From: Pseudoalteromonas sp. 3D05
Lineage (GTDB): Bacteria > Pseudomonadota > Gammaproteobacteria > Enterobacterales > Alteromonadaceae
NCBI RefSeq assembly: GCF_002723455.1
Contig: NZ_PDUS01000001.1
Location: forward strand, 479,340 to 543,339
Direction of reading: 5' to 3'
DNA: 64,000 nt
Positions 7,694 to 16,408 of the stretch are shown here, piece after piece. Position 1 is the stretch's first letter, and each line of letters opens with the position of its first letter. The notes under the pieces are model-generated. The model was not told the origin of the DNA. It did not search any database and worked only from the letters and a program-made list of their open reading frames with translations. The position numbers were made by a program, and so were the translations under genes.

Positions 7694-8936
7694 CACCTGA
7701 ATGGGTAAAACGTGGCTTTCTAGCAACAAGATGCACAGTACTTGTTACTCGCGTTCTAAATGCCCCTTCACAATAAGCAAGATAAAATAACCACAATCTA
7801 TAAAAGCGCTGATCGAACTTTGCTTTATCAATTTCAGGCCAGCTTGCAATAAAACGCGTGCGCCAGTCAGCGAGAGTTCTAGCATAATGCACACCAATGT
7901 CTTTGACACTGTGCACAACCATATCTGACTGATGCTTAATTTGTTTGTTCATTTCATCAATGCAAGGTAGGCAACCACCGGGAAAAATATATTGCTGAAT
8001 AAAATCAGAATTTTTTAAATAGTGCTTGTAACGTTGATCTGCAATGGTGATTGCTTGAATCAACATAGCACCCGAATCTTTAAGCAAGTCATTACATTTT
8101 TTGAAAAAGCTGGGTAAGTATTCATGACCTACAGCTTCAATCATTTCAATCGAAACCAATTTATCAAATTTACCCTCTAGTAATCGGTAATCTTGCTTTA
8201 GTAGGGTTATTTTATCTTTTAATCCAAGCTCATTTATTTTCTGCGCCACGTAAGCGTGTTGCTCATCCGAAATAGTTGTCGTAGTAACATGACAACCATA
8301 ATGAGAAGCTGCGTGTATTGCAAAAGCGCCCCACCCCGTGCCTATTTCAATTACCTTATCACCTTGCTGTAAATCCACTTGCTGGCAAATCAAATCAAGT
8401 TTGTGGCTTTGTGCTTGTTCGAGAGAAGCACTTTGTGAAGGGTAAACTGCACTTGAATAAAGCATTTCAGTGCTTAGAAAAGAAGAATACAGATCATTAC
8501 CTAAATCGTAATGAGCAACAATGTTTTTCTTAGAACCATCTTCAGAATTTTTATTCCGAATGTGATTAAATCTAAAAAAGATGTTGCTAAAGAAGGCGAA
8601 TTTTTTCTCGAAGGCATCTAATTGTGATTGATTTATAGCAAAAATCTCAATCAGCTTTGTTAGGTCATCACATTCCCAATGACCCAAAATATAAGACTCA
8701 CCAGCACCAACACTGCCTGAAAGCGCAAATGACTTATACATTGCCTGATCATTAACAATCACTTTAACCGCTAGTTTTTTTTCATTATCATCACCAAAAT
8801 GATTAACTTCGTTGCCATCGATTAAAGATATACGACCAGTTTCGATGCTATTAAATGCACCAAACACCAGTTTTTTATAAATTTTTATAAGCCATCCACT
8901 GGGTTGACTGTTTGACAAACTGGATACTTTTTCCAT
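7671..8936 (-). CDS. Cyclopropane-fatty-acyl-phospholipid synthase family methyltransferase (UfaM/CFA-like)
   Basis: The 421-residue protein is an S-adenosylmethionine enzyme that acts on double bonds of acyl chains within membrane phospholipids. The N-terminal lipid-binding part covers about 1-130, then HYDLGNDLY (142-150) and the SAM motif I EIGTGWG (197-203); YIFPGGCLP and the active-site region follow. E. coli Cfa is 382 residues. Its place behind a flavin oxidase and a DUF1365 gene, under a ChrR-type sigma factor, matches the Rhodobacter arrangement for methylated furan fatty acids. It may therefore make a methyl-branched rather than cyclopropane product; sequence alone does not decide this. 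Confidence 0.88.
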   Translation of the reverse strand: MEKVSSLSNSQPSGWLIKIYKKLVFGAFNSIETGRISLIDGNEVNHFGDDNEKKLAVKVIVNDQAMYKSFALSGSVGAGESYILGHWECDDLTKLIEIFAINQSQLDAFEKKFAFFSNIFFRFNHIRNKNSEDGSKKNIVAHYDLGNDLYSSFLSTEMLYSSAVYPSQSASLEQAQSHKLDLICQQVDLQQGDKVIEIGTGWGAFAIHAASHYGCHVTTTTISDEQHAYVAQKINELGLKDKITLLKQDYRLLEGKFDKLVSIEMIEAVGHEYLPSFFKKCNDLLKDSGAMLIQAITIADQRYKHYLKNSDFIQQYIFPGGCLPCIDEMNKQIKHQSDMVVHSVKDIGVHYARTLADWRTRFIASWPEIDKAKFDQRFYRLWLFYLAYCEGAFRTRVTSTVHLVARKPRFTHSGDGIALDY

Positions 8937-8964
8937 TACATCACCTAACTAGTTTGAAGCAGAC

Positions 8965-9714
8965 TTAACTGCCGCTTCCTGAATGACCGATAAATGGCAC
9001 TCGTTTACAAAACAACTTAAATGCATGAACATAAATACCTCTAAAAATAGTCCAAGTCATTGCAGGGAACTGTTTAAAAATAGCAGATACGTTTTGTTTA
9101 GTTAACGATTGCCGTTTTAGCCTAAGTGTTGCATCAAACAACACATTATTGTCTTTTTTATTCTCAATGTGGATTAAAACACTGTCATCATTGATACGCG
9201 TTGCCCAGTGGTAATCCATATCTAAATTCATAAAAGGTGATACGGAAAAAACTTTTTTAAAGTTCACTTTCTTTTCAAGTTCTACTAAGTAGTAGTGCCG
9301 TTCGTTCCACGGCGTATTACTTACTTCAGCAACCATATAGCTTAACTGGCCATCAGGTTTTTCATAAAAAAAGAAATTAACCGGACTAAAATAAATACCT
9401 AAACAACGAAGCTGGCCAAGCATGTACACATTTGCAAACTCATCGTTTACACCTAATTCATTAATTTTATCTAGTGCACGTTTGACTATTTCTCCATTAA
9501 GCTCTTCTGTGCCATCTTTCAAATAGTCAGACTGCTTAAATTTTAATGCTTTAAATCCTGATGTGCCTAATTGTGGGTGAATACCATTAAGCATTGAAGG
9601 TTGTGATAAATCAACCCACATCATGTAGAGCGGGTACTTAAACTCATGTGATTTAACAGCAAACCTGCGGTGACGCACATCGCCTGTAAAAACAGCACTA
9701 TTCAAATTCAACAC
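8965..9714 (-). CDS. DUF1365 family protein, probable fatty acid modification enzyme
   Basis: The 249-residue protein begins VFTGDVRHRRF and contains YFSPVNFFFY and NTPWNERHYY, signatures of DUF1365. The family is nearly always beside a flavin amine-oxidase-like gene and a CFA-like methyltransferase. In Rhodobacter the equivalent group makes furan fatty acids (UfaM, UfaD, UfaO), and I infer, without certainty, that this protein fills the oxygenation role. The frame opens with GTG at 9714 and overlaps the upstream oxidase gene by 17 bases, with no clear ribosome site, so translational coupling is likely. Confidence 0.8.
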   Translation of the reverse strand: MLNLNSAVFTGDVRHRRFAVKSHEFKYPLYMMWVDLSQPSMLNGIHPQLGTSGFKALKFKQSDYLKDGTEELNGEIVKRALDKINELGVNDEFANVYMLGQLRCLGIYFSPVNFFFYEKPDGQLSYMVAEVSNTPWNERHYYLVELEKKVNFKKVFSVSPFMNLDMDYHWATRINDDSVLIHIENKKDNNVLFDATLRLKRQSLTKQNVSAIFKQFPAMTWTIFRGIYVHAFKLFCKRVPFIGHSGSGS

Positions 9715-10951
9715 CTAGTTGGCGAGCTACATCGACTGCACTTCTAACCCCATCTTCATGGAAACCGTTATACCAATAAGCCCCACAAAAATAAGTGTTA
9801 TTTTCACCATCTATACTGTGCTTTTGTTGTTGAGCAGCAATTGAGGCTTCATTAAAGACTGGGTGGTGATAAGTAAATTCACGTAAAATTTTACTTTTAT
9901 CAATACCTTGCTTGTGGTTCAAAGTTACACAAAATTGAGTATCGCTTTGAATACCCTGAAGAATATTCATTTGGTAAGTAACTACAGCGGCTTTATCTGT
10001 GCTGTCGTTCAATAAATAATTCCAGCTCGCCCACGCTGCTTTTCGCTTGGGTAAGATTGATGTGTCAGTGTGTAAAATCACTGAATTTTCAGAATAAGGA
10101 ATAGCGCCAAGAACCCTCTTCTCATCGATACTAGGGGATGATAATAACCCTAAAGCCTGATCAGAATGGCATGCAAAGACGACCTTATCAAACTGCTGTT
10201 GCTCACCATTTTTTAAATGGATAATAATTTTATCATCAAGGCGCTCAACTTCAGCGATATCGCTATTAAGTTTTATCTGCTGTTCAAAACCATTAATAAG
10301 AGGCGCAATATATTCTCTTGAACCGCCTGGGATTACATACCATTGGGGTCTGTTAGTGATATCTAATAAACCGTGGTTAAAGAAGAATTTGACAAAAAAT
10401 TCAACCTCAACATTACTCATTTCTTTTATGCTGGTAGACCAAATGGCGGCGCCCATAGGGAGTATGTAGTGGTAGCGAAAGAAGTCATTAAAACTATGCT
10501 CATCTAAAAGCTGTCCCAGCGTTTTTTTCTCGTATACATTTTTACTGTGTAGTGATTTACATAACTTATTAAAACGGACAATATCAGCTAATAATTTGTA
10601 AAAGCGAGGACGCAAAATGTTGCGCTTTTGAGCAAATAAGCTTGTAAATGTATGTCCGTTATATTCAAAGCCTGTTTGTTCATTGTGAACACTGAAGCTC
10701 ATTTGGGTAGGTTTGCGGCTGATGCCAATTCGACTGAGTAACTTTTCAAAGTACGGGTAGGTTCTATCATTAAATACAATGAAGCCCGTATCGATAGCAT
10801 AATTAGTCCCTTCAATATCAACATCAACAGTTGCAGTATGACCACCAATATAGTCGTTCTTTTCAAATACCGTAACATCGTATTGTTTGTGTAGTAGATG
10901 AGCACAGCTTAAGCCTGAGATACCAGAGCCAATAATTGCAATTTTTTTCAA
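9698..10951 (-). CDS. FAD-dependent amine-oxidase-like fatty acid desaturase/oxidoreductase (UfaD-like)
   Basis: The 417-residue protein has the dinucleotide-binding motif at its very start (KKIAIIGSGISGLSCAHLL, then FEKNDYIGGHT). It continues as a flavin amine oxidase-like fold ending with FCGAYWYNGFHEDGVRSA, the second FAD contact. The start codon is TTG at 10951, overlapping the SDR stop (TTGA). The Rossmann strand begins two residues later, so no later start is possible. Members of this family linked to DUF1365 and CFA genes are thought to desaturate or oxidise methylated acyl chains; in Rhodobacter this role is called UfaD. The family is clear; the reaction is inferred from context. Confidence 0.85.
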   Translation of the reverse strand: MKKIAIIGSGISGLSCAHLLHKQYDVTVFEKNDYIGGHTATVDVDIEGTNYAIDTGFIVFNDRTYPYFEKLLSRIGISRKPTQMSFSVHNEQTGFEYNGHTFTSLFAQKRNILRPRFYKLLADIVRFNKLCKSLHSKNVYEKKTLGQLLDEHSFNDFFRYHYILPMGAAIWSTSIKEMSNVEVEFFVKFFFNHGLLDITNRPQWYVIPGGSREYIAPLINGFEQQIKLNSDIAEVERLDDKIIIHLKNGEQQQFDKVVFACHSDQALGLLSSPSIDEKRVLGAIPYSENSVILHTDTSILPKRKAAWASWNYLLNDSTDKAAVVTYQMNILQGIQSDTQFCVTLNHKQGIDKSKILREFTYHHPVFNEASIAAQQQKHSIDGENNTYFCGAYWYNGFHEDGVRSAVDVARQLGVEFE

Positions 10952-11658
10952 CGAGATAATCCTTTTGCTAATTTAAGCCATAATGGTAATGGCAAAATGC
11001 GCATGCATTTTAAAATAAGTGTAAATCGGTAGGGAAAGTGAACCTCTTTGCGACGCTTTTTAACACCAGATATAATGTAGTCAGCTGCTTTTTCTGCAGA
11101 AACAGCCATCGGCATAGGGAAATCGTTTTTGTCAGTCAGTGGCGTTTTAACAAATCCAGGATGGACCAAAGTGACATCGACATCATTCAAATCGACAGCT
11201 AAACTTTTAGCTAAATAACTTACACCCGCTTTAGAAGCGCCATAGGCCTCTGAACGAGGCAAAGGTAAATAAGTCACACTTGAACTGACAAGCACAAGTT
11301 GACCACCCGATTTTATTTTTGGCAGTAACGCTTCTAAACAATACCCGACAGACAAAAGGTTTGTGTTTATGACACGAGTAAATAAACTGCTATCAAAATT
11401 ACGCGCATCATTTATATACTCGCAATTACCCGCGTTTAAAATTACACGGTCAAATTGGGTATAAGCTATTGTCGCACTCTTAATGTCTTGTAAATCAGTC
11501 GCATCAAATTTGCATGGCTCGATATTTTGATGTGTCGCAAGCTCTGCCAGCTTATCGGTATTACGACCACATGCAATAACAGTATCGCCTTGCGCTGCAT
11601 ACTGCTTGGCTAACTCCTCACCAATCCCAGATGTGGCGCCTGTAATTAACGTTATCAT
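10948..11658 (-). CDS. Short-chain dehydrogenase/reductase
   Basis: The 236-residue protein is a classical SDR. The nucleotide-binding motif TGATSGIG lies at residues 6-13, NAG near 97-99, a catalytic serine in VSSSVTY, and the YGASK pair (Tyr and Lys) near residue 150. The C-terminus ends in a hydrophobic helix (MRILPLPLWLKLAKGL) that could contact the membrane. It overlaps both neighbours by four bases, so it is firmly in the operon. The substrate is unknown; a lipid-derived carbonyl would suit the context. Confidence 0.88.
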   Translation of the reverse strand: MITLITGATSGIGEELAKQYAAQGDTVIACGRNTDKLAELATHQNIEPCKFDATDLQDIKSATIAYTQFDRVILNAGNCEYINDARNFDSSLFTRVINTNLLSVGYCLEALLPKIKSGGQLVLVSSSVTYLPLPRSEAYGASKAGVSYLAKSLAVDLNDVDVTLVHPGFVKTPLTDKNDFPMPMAVSAEKAADYIISGVKKRRKEVHFPYRFTLILKCMRILPLPLWLKLAKGLSR

Positions 11659-12086
11659 GACTTCGTTGCCCTTTTGTCTATAAGTTTAATAACAGCACCA
11701 ACCAAAGGAATGTTACGATACAAAAGTGCCCCTACGTCAAAGTAATCCTGATGCTTAACTATTTTATCGCCATCAAACACAAGGTGACTATGTCCATTGA
11801 CGCTAATCTCTTTGCCATTTGCTAGTTTTGGATGTCTGTATTTCATAATCCAATAGACAAACGCATCATCCCCTGAGCAATGGTGACTCGTTATGTCAAA
11901 ACCACACTCTAGAACATTACTATATAAATCTGAGAAGTAATTGTGTAAATCATCAAGACCAGTAACCTCATGAAGAGGATCTGAAAAGTGAATGTTAGGC
12001 GCATATATATCACTTAAAAGGTGAAGATTATGCTTATTCAGCTGTTGATATATATTAACGAATGATTCAACTCTTTGCGTACTCAT
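11655..12086 (-). CDS. NTF2-like (SnoaL-type) protein
   Basis: The 143-residue protein has the pattern of the NTF2-like/SnoaL fold: an N-terminal helix (FVNIYQQLNKHNL), then IHFSDPLHEVTGLDDLHNYF and VNGHSHLVFDGDKIVKHQDYFD. The fold forms a cone-shaped pocket used by isomerases, cyclases and binding proteins. A homologue regularly follows the photolyase gene in RpoE-ChrR clusters. No specific reaction can be assigned. The stop overlaps the SDR start by four bases (ATGA), and the photolyase stop is 12 bases upstream. Confidence 0.75.
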   Translation of the reverse strand: MSTQRVESFVNIYQQLNKHNLHLLSDIYAPNIHFSDPLHEVTGLDDLHNYFSDLYSNVLECGFDITSHHCSGDDAFVYWIMKYRHPKLANGKEISVNGHSHLVFDGDKIVKHQDYFDVGALLYRNIPLVGAVIKLIDKRATKS

Positions 12087-12098
12087 TTTATTCCTTCG

Positions 12099-13490
12099 TT
12101 ATACCTTAAACGCGGCTAGTGCTCTTTCTCTTGCAGCTTTATGATCCACTATTGCCGGCCAGTAATCGGCTTCTCGGCCAATACTCGCTAAATATTTATG
12201 CGGAAAATGAACGTGCTTATCAGGAACATTTTCAAGCTCTGGTATATACTTACGGATAAATTCGCCTTTCGGATCAAATCGCTCACTTTGCGTTATCGGG
12301 TTAAAAATTCTGAAATAAGGCTGAGCATCACATCCTGTACTCGCAGCCCATTGCCAGCCGCCATTGTTAGATGCTAAATCACCATCGATAAGGTGCTGCA
12401 TAAAGTAACGCTCACCTTTGCGCCAATCAATCAATAGGTGTTTTGTTAGGAAGCTTGCCACAACCATTCGCAAGCGGTTATGCATCCAACCCGTCTCGTT
12501 CAGTTGGCGCATCGCCGCGTCCACTAATGGATAGCCTGTTTTACCTTCACACCAAGACTGAAATTCGGCCTCACTCGTACGCCACTTAACCGCGTCGTAC
12601 TTTTCGTTAAAGTTTTTATATTTATTTAACGACGGGAAAGCGACTAATAAGTGGCGATAAAACTCGCGCCAAACTAATTCATTAACCCATGTAAATAAAT
12701 TACTTTTTGCACTGGATAGCACATCAACATGACGTTGTTGCACAAGGGCAATAAGCTGATGGGTACTGACAATACCCAGTGCTAGGTATGGACTCAAACC
12801 GGATGTGCCTTTTATTGCAGGAAAATCACGTGTTTCTTTATAGTTCGTAAGTTTCTCATCAATAAAACGATGGATAACCTGACTTAAGGCCTCATCATCA
12901 ACTGGCCACTTATTTGAGCTACCGTCACCTTTAAGCAAATCGTTATCTTGAAATTGAACCGCAGAAAACGTGTTAGGCATTTCTTTAAAATAAAAATGGG
13001 TGTCATGATGCTGTTTTAACCATTCGTTTTTGAATGGTGTGAACACCTTATACATCTCACCATTTTTTGTGGTAACAGAACCAGGAGGGGCTATCAAATC
13101 ACCATCATACATATGAACAGACACATCTAGCTTATCCGCTTCACAAATAAACTGTGTGTCACGATTGTGCTCATTTATTTCGTATTCTGCATTAGCGTAA
13201 ATATGCTTTACGTTATTTGATGATAAAAAATCTGACAGATCCTTTATGCAAGACGTGTAATTAGTACTTTCGATGACATGAAGTGTAATACCATGTTCGC
13301 TTAATAACTTACCTAAAAATGTTACACGCCTTTTTAGTAAATCAATTTGTATTGGCGCAACCTTATGCTGCTCCCATTGACCTGGGGTAACGAAAAAAAG
13401 GGCATTTTTACAGCCTGCTTCGATTGCATCGTATAGTGCAAAATTATTAAAAAGGCGCAAATCGCGCCTAAACCAAAAAATTGTGTCCAT
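12099..13490 (-). CDS. phrB: Deoxyribodipyrimidine photolyase (class I CPD)
   Basis: The enzyme splits UV-induced pyrimidine dimers in DNA using blue light, with FAD and an antenna chromophore. The 463 residues are close to E. coli PhrB (472). The N-terminal antenna domain starts FWFRRDLRL. The FAD-binding region includes TSGLSPYLALG, WVNELVWREFYRH, GYPLVDAAMRQL, WMHNRLRM and the run DGDLASNNGGWQWAASTGCDA. The start overlaps the stop of the preceding gene by one base (TAATG). Placement under a ChrR-type sigma factor fits light-induced expression as in other bacteria. Confidence 0.95.
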   Translation of the reverse strand: MDTIFWFRRDLRLFNNFALYDAIEAGCKNALFFVTPGQWEQHKVAPIQIDLLKRRVTFLGKLLSEHGITLHVIESTNYTSCIKDLSDFLSSNNVKHIYANAEYEINEHNRDTQFICEADKLDVSVHMYDGDLIAPPGSVTTKNGEMYKVFTPFKNEWLKQHHDTHFYFKEMPNTFSAVQFQDNDLLKGDGSSNKWPVDDEALSQVIHRFIDEKLTNYKETRDFPAIKGTSGLSPYLALGIVSTHQLIALVQQRHVDVLSSAKSNLFTWVNELVWREFYRHLLVAFPSLNKYKNFNEKYDAVKWRTSEAEFQSWCEGKTGYPLVDAAMRQLNETGWMHNRLRMVVASFLTKHLLIDWRKGERYFMQHLIDGDLASNNGGWQWAASTGCDAQPYFRIFNPITQSERFDPKGEFIRKYIPELENVPDKHVHFPHKYLASIGREADYWPAIVDHKAARERALAAFKV

Positions 13491-14443
13491 TAAATTCCGA
13501 AACGTAATTTTAGATCATTAGGATAGGGGTTAAAATAAACTTGCTGTTCTAAATACCCATTAGGATGAACTTTTAGGTGATGTTTAACCAAGGTTAAGGG
13601 TACATAAAGTGGGACAATGCCTTCTCTGTATTCATCAATGGCATCACGTAATTCTTTCTTCTCTACCTTTGAAAGCACTTTTTTAAAATAGCCCTGTAAA
13701 TGCATCAAGGTATTGCTGTTATTTTTGCGTGACGCAGGCTTCTTAAGCGCAGTCATCAAACCCAAAATGTATTTATCTGCAAGTGCTTCATAATCATCAC
13801 CGTCGTATGTCCCTAGTAGATTGCCTAGGTCTTTATAAGCCTGATAATTATGCGCCATTAATAAATATTTGTATTTTGCATGAAACTGCGTCAAACGGTG
13901 CACAGTAATTGGCTGCTCTGTAAGTAGCTGCCAATTTTTAAACGTATAAATGCGCATAACAAAATTTTCGCGCAAATGCATATCATTTAAACGGCCGTTT
14001 TCCTCACATGGTAATAACGGGTTATGAGCCATTATTTGCTCTGCAAAAAAACCAACCCCCTCAGAAGTATTACCTGTACCCGCTTCGTTATAAATTTTAA
14101 TACGCTCCATTCCACAACTTGGGCTTTTAGCGCAAAAAATGAAACCGCTTAAAGTAGACGCCTGCTCCATAGCGATTTTTTTTCCATACTCAGTAAGCTT
14201 TGGGCCTACATCACCTGTACCATCAGGTCTACAAACCTTAATGGTGTCGCCCACTCTGACTTGTCTGATAGTAGGCCTAGGTATCGGTAAACCTACTGCG
14301 ACCTCTGGGCAAAAACGTTGATATTCTACGTACTTCCCAAGTTCGTCCATGCAAAAGTTTGATCTTTTGTGACCTGTGTCAAAACGTACTTTTTCACCTG
14401 CTAGGCATGCACTAATGCCTAGCTTTATAACCTGTTCTTGCAT
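13490..14443 (-). CDS. DUF523 and DUF1722 (YbgA-like) protein
   Basis: The 317-residue protein has two domains. DUF523 covers about 1-150 (GISACLAGEKVRFDTGHKRS; FCPEVAVGLPIPRP; CAKSPSCGMERI), with conserved cysteines resembling metal or cluster ligands. DUF1722 covers about 180-305 (LTQFHAKYKYLLMAHNYQAY and PLTLVKHHL). Fusions of these two often sit next to photolyase genes, as with E. coli ybgA beside phrB, so a link to DNA photodamage or tRNA thiolation has been proposed. The biochemical role is not established by this sequence. It lies 7 bases after chrR. Confidence 0.85.
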   Translation of the reverse strand: MQEQVIKLGISACLAGEKVRFDTGHKRSNFCMDELGKYVEYQRFCPEVAVGLPIPRPTIRQVRVGDTIKVCRPDGTGDVGPKLTEYGKKIAMEQASTLSGFIFCAKSPSCGMERIKIYNEAGTGNTSEGVGFFAEQIMAHNPLLPCEENGRLNDMHLRENFVMRIYTFKNWQLLTEQPITVHRLTQFHAKYKYLLMAHNYQAYKDLGNLLGTYDGDDYEALADKYILGLMTALKKPASRKNNSNTLMHLQGYFKKVLSKVEKKELRDAIDEYREGIVPLYVPLTLVKHHLKVHPNGYLEQQVYFNPYPNDLKLRFGI

Positions 14444-14450
14444 ACCTATC

Positions 14451-15116
14451 CTAGTATATAAAATTGCCTATTGGATTGAGTAACTTACTTAATCCTTTAT
14501 TAAAGTGTAGAGCACTACTGACAACAGTAAAGCACAAACATCCTTCTTTCGTAATTGGCGTATGGTTGTGACGACCATCGAGCATCATAAAATCACCTGG
14601 TACATACTTTCCAGTTTCATCGCTAAACTCACCATCAAGCAACAGTGTTAACTCAAAACCTGTGTGTGTGTGTTCAGGTATCTCTCCGTCTGCCGCAATA
14701 TGTAGCAAGCTTGAACGTAATGGGCCATCATCTATAGCAACACGAGAACGAGATAACTTACCCATTTGCATAAACTTACTATGAGGAATACGCGATAAGC
14801 TACGAGGTAATTGATAATCTTGCTCGTTTATACTAATCAATTGAGGTTCAACCTCGTACATGTCATCAACTGACTCGTCCATTGTAATGGCATCAAGTAA
14901 GTCTGAGATCCCTTCGAGCTCATCTTCAACTAAAAAGTCATTGATAGACTCCTCAGCAAAAACTTGTTCAGCATTTTTAGCCTCAATTGCAGCTACTTTG
15001 CTTTTACAACACGGACACATGTCCACGTGTATGGCAACTGCTACGCTGAGACTTGCGGGCAAATCTGCTGAAACAAATTGAGATAAAATTTCATCTGTTG
15101 GATGGTGTTTAATCAT
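14451..15116 (-). CDS. chrR: ChrR-type zinc anti-sigma factor with cupin domain
   Basis: The 221-residue protein is predicted to bind the adjacent sigma factor and hold it inactive. The N-terminal zinc anti-sigma domain shows His4/His5 and the motif HVDMCPCC (His30, Cys34, Cys37). The C-terminal cupin domain has HTHTGFE (His149, His151, Glu155) and GRHNH (His183, His185), matching the second zinc site of Rhodobacter ChrR. In that system singlet oxygen triggers ChrR loss and frees the sigma factor. The gene overlaps the sigma gene by eight bases, consistent with coupled translation. Confidence 0.92.
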   Translation of the reverse strand: MIKHHPTDEILSQFVSADLPASLSVAVAIHVDMCPCCKSKVAAIEAKNAEQVFAEESINDFLVEDELEGISDLLDAITMDESVDDMYEVEPQLISINEQDYQLPRSLSRIPHSKFMQMGKLSRSRVAIDDGPLRSSLLHIAADGEIPEHTHTGFELTLLLDGEFSDETGKYVPGDFMMLDGRHNHTPITKEGCLCFTVVSSALHFNKGLSKLLNPIGNFIY

Positions 15117-15732
15117 GACTTTCTCCCATCTCGTTGCGAAGTTTTTGTAGCGCTAAACGAAGTCTGGATTTTACTGTACCAACTGGTATGCCTAATTGGT
15201 CTGCCAGTTGCTCTTGCGACATATCTTGAAAATACACGCCACGGACAACATCTCGTTGAGCTTGGGGTAGTTTTTCGAGGTAGTTCTTAATCTGTTTATC
15301 TTCTAAGTGGTCACTGAACTCATAGTTTTCAGTCTCGCTTTGTTCAATCAATGGCCAAATATCTTCACTTATGCAATCTTCCTTTGTGCTTTTCATTTTT
15401 CTAAGCATATCAAATGATGCATTTCGCATGACTGTGTAAACCCAAGTCGTAGCAGCGCCTTTGTCATTGTTATATAAGTGCGCTTTTCGCCAAACTGAGG
15501 TTAACGTTTCTTGCACAAGCTCCATTGCTTGAGCCTCAGAATTAAACTGTTTTATGCCAAAGCGCTTTATCTTTGGAGAGAAGTAAGAAAACAAATAAGC
15601 AAATGCTTTTTTGTCTCTGCTTGATGCAACTGCAAATAATGAATCTGCAAGTTCTTTGCTCGGTGTATCCGCCATGGCAGTGAAGTTACCTGTTTTAGGT
15701 TTACAACGCGTAGAAGGTTGTTGACTTACCAT
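15109..15732 (-). CDS. rpoE: ECF sigma factor, RpoE of the RpoE-ChrR type
   Basis: The 207-residue protein is a group IV sigma factor with only regions 2 and 4. Region 2 spans about 30-100 (FAYLFSYFSPKIKRF, TSVWRKAHLY, ATTWVYTVMRNASFDMLR). Region 4 is near 140-200 (LPQAQRDVVRGVYFQDMSQEQLADQLGIP). It should recognise promoters of the form TGATC...CGTA. Start ATG 15732 has AAGGGGA at the right distance; a second in-frame ATG is at 15675. It heads an operon of twelve genes and probably activates its own promoter. It is distinct from the envelope-stress RpoE, whose partner is RseA. Confidence 0.92.
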   Translation of the reverse strand: MVSQQPSTRCKPKTGNFTAMADTPSKELADSLFAVASSRDKKAFAYLFSYFSPKIKRFGIKQFNSEAQAMELVQETLTSVWRKAHLYNNDKGAATTWVYTVMRNASFDMLRKMKSTKEDCISEDIWPLIEQSETENYEFSDHLEDKQIKNYLEKLPQAQRDVVRGVYFQDMSQEQLADQLGIPVGTVKSRLRLALQKLRNEMGESHD

Positions 15733-15763
15733 TGTTAGTTCCCCTTAATATTCACTTCTATCC

Positions 15764-15790
15764 AATACGTAGAGATAAATAATAAGATCA
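15764..15790 (-). promoter_or_regulatory. Candidate RpoE (ChrR-type) promoter of the rpoE-chrR operon
   Basis: On the minus strand TGATCT (15790-15785) is separated by 15 bases from CGTATT (15769-15764). This resembles the TGATC/CGTA form of promoters read by ChrR-controlled sigma factors. The predicted transcript would start near 15757, just ahead of the ribosome site at 15740-15747. The motif lies in the only gap (63 bases) before the operon. The match is by eye. Confidence 0.65.
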
Positions 15791-15795
15791 CATTT

Positions 15796-16374
15796 TTAGG
15801 TAAATTCGTTATTAATTACAGTATGGAGGAAATTTTGAATATTCGCAAAGCCTGAATTGAACGCAAGCTGTTGTTTTTTATTATGAGATATTGGAATTAG
15901 TTCAAGCCAACGAGCTATAACCCATGGAAGTTCATCAAAGCACGTGGACTTATAAAGTGAAGCGAGTTCATGGTTTTCTGTAAACAATTTTTCAAGTGAT
16001 TCTCTAAGGATTTGATCGTCAGAATTCAATGGTCGAGGATCACTAAGCCAGCCTGGCCCCTGTAATGGTGCAGTTTCGCCATAGCGCAATTTATTTTTAC
16101 TGAAAGTAACATTACTAATTGTAACAACTGACTGAGCGCGGATATCAATCAGCAAATTGCCTTGATCGTCCTGATCAAAATCGACTATTTTTACAAGGCA
16201 GCCTGTTTCAGGAACATTACTGAATGTATGCGAATCATAATCACAAAGAACAAATTGGGCATCATTTTTTAGCGCCTCTTTAACCATATCCAAATAGCGC
16301 GCTTCAAATATCCTAAGTCGCGTATACCCACCAGGTAAAATAAACACAGGTAATGGGAAGATTGCACGTATCAT
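15796..16374 (-). CDS. LON substrate-binding domain protein
   Basis: The 192-residue protein starts IRAIFPLPVFILPGGYTRLRIFEARYLDMV, typical of the N-terminal substrate-binding domain of Lon protease occurring alone (LON_substr_bdg family, YcgA/YbjL-like annotations). It has neither the ATPase nor the protease part and is not truncated, since stand-alone versions of about this length are common. It may act as an adaptor or in peptide recognition, but no role is proven. The gene is upstream of rpoE on the same strand, with a second RpoE-like promoter motif in front, so it may belong to the same stress response. Confidence 0.8.
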   Translation of the reverse strand: MIRAIFPLPVFILPGGYTRLRIFEARYLDMVKEALKNDAQFVLCDYDSHTFSNVPETGCLVKIVDFDQDDQGNLLIDIRAQSVVTISNVTFSKNKLRYGETAPLQGPGWLSDPRPLNSDDQILRESLEKLFTENHELASLYKSTCFDELPWVIARWLELIPISHNKKQQLAFNSGFANIQNFLHTVINNEFT

Positions 16375-16408
16375 ATTGCCCTACTACATTAATTCAACTA
16401 TGCATTAC

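Noticed and set aside
11655..14443. Separate promoters inside the RpoE-ChrR operon
   Set aside because: Gaps of 7-12 bases or overlaps leave no room, and I saw no TGATC...CGTA pair there.
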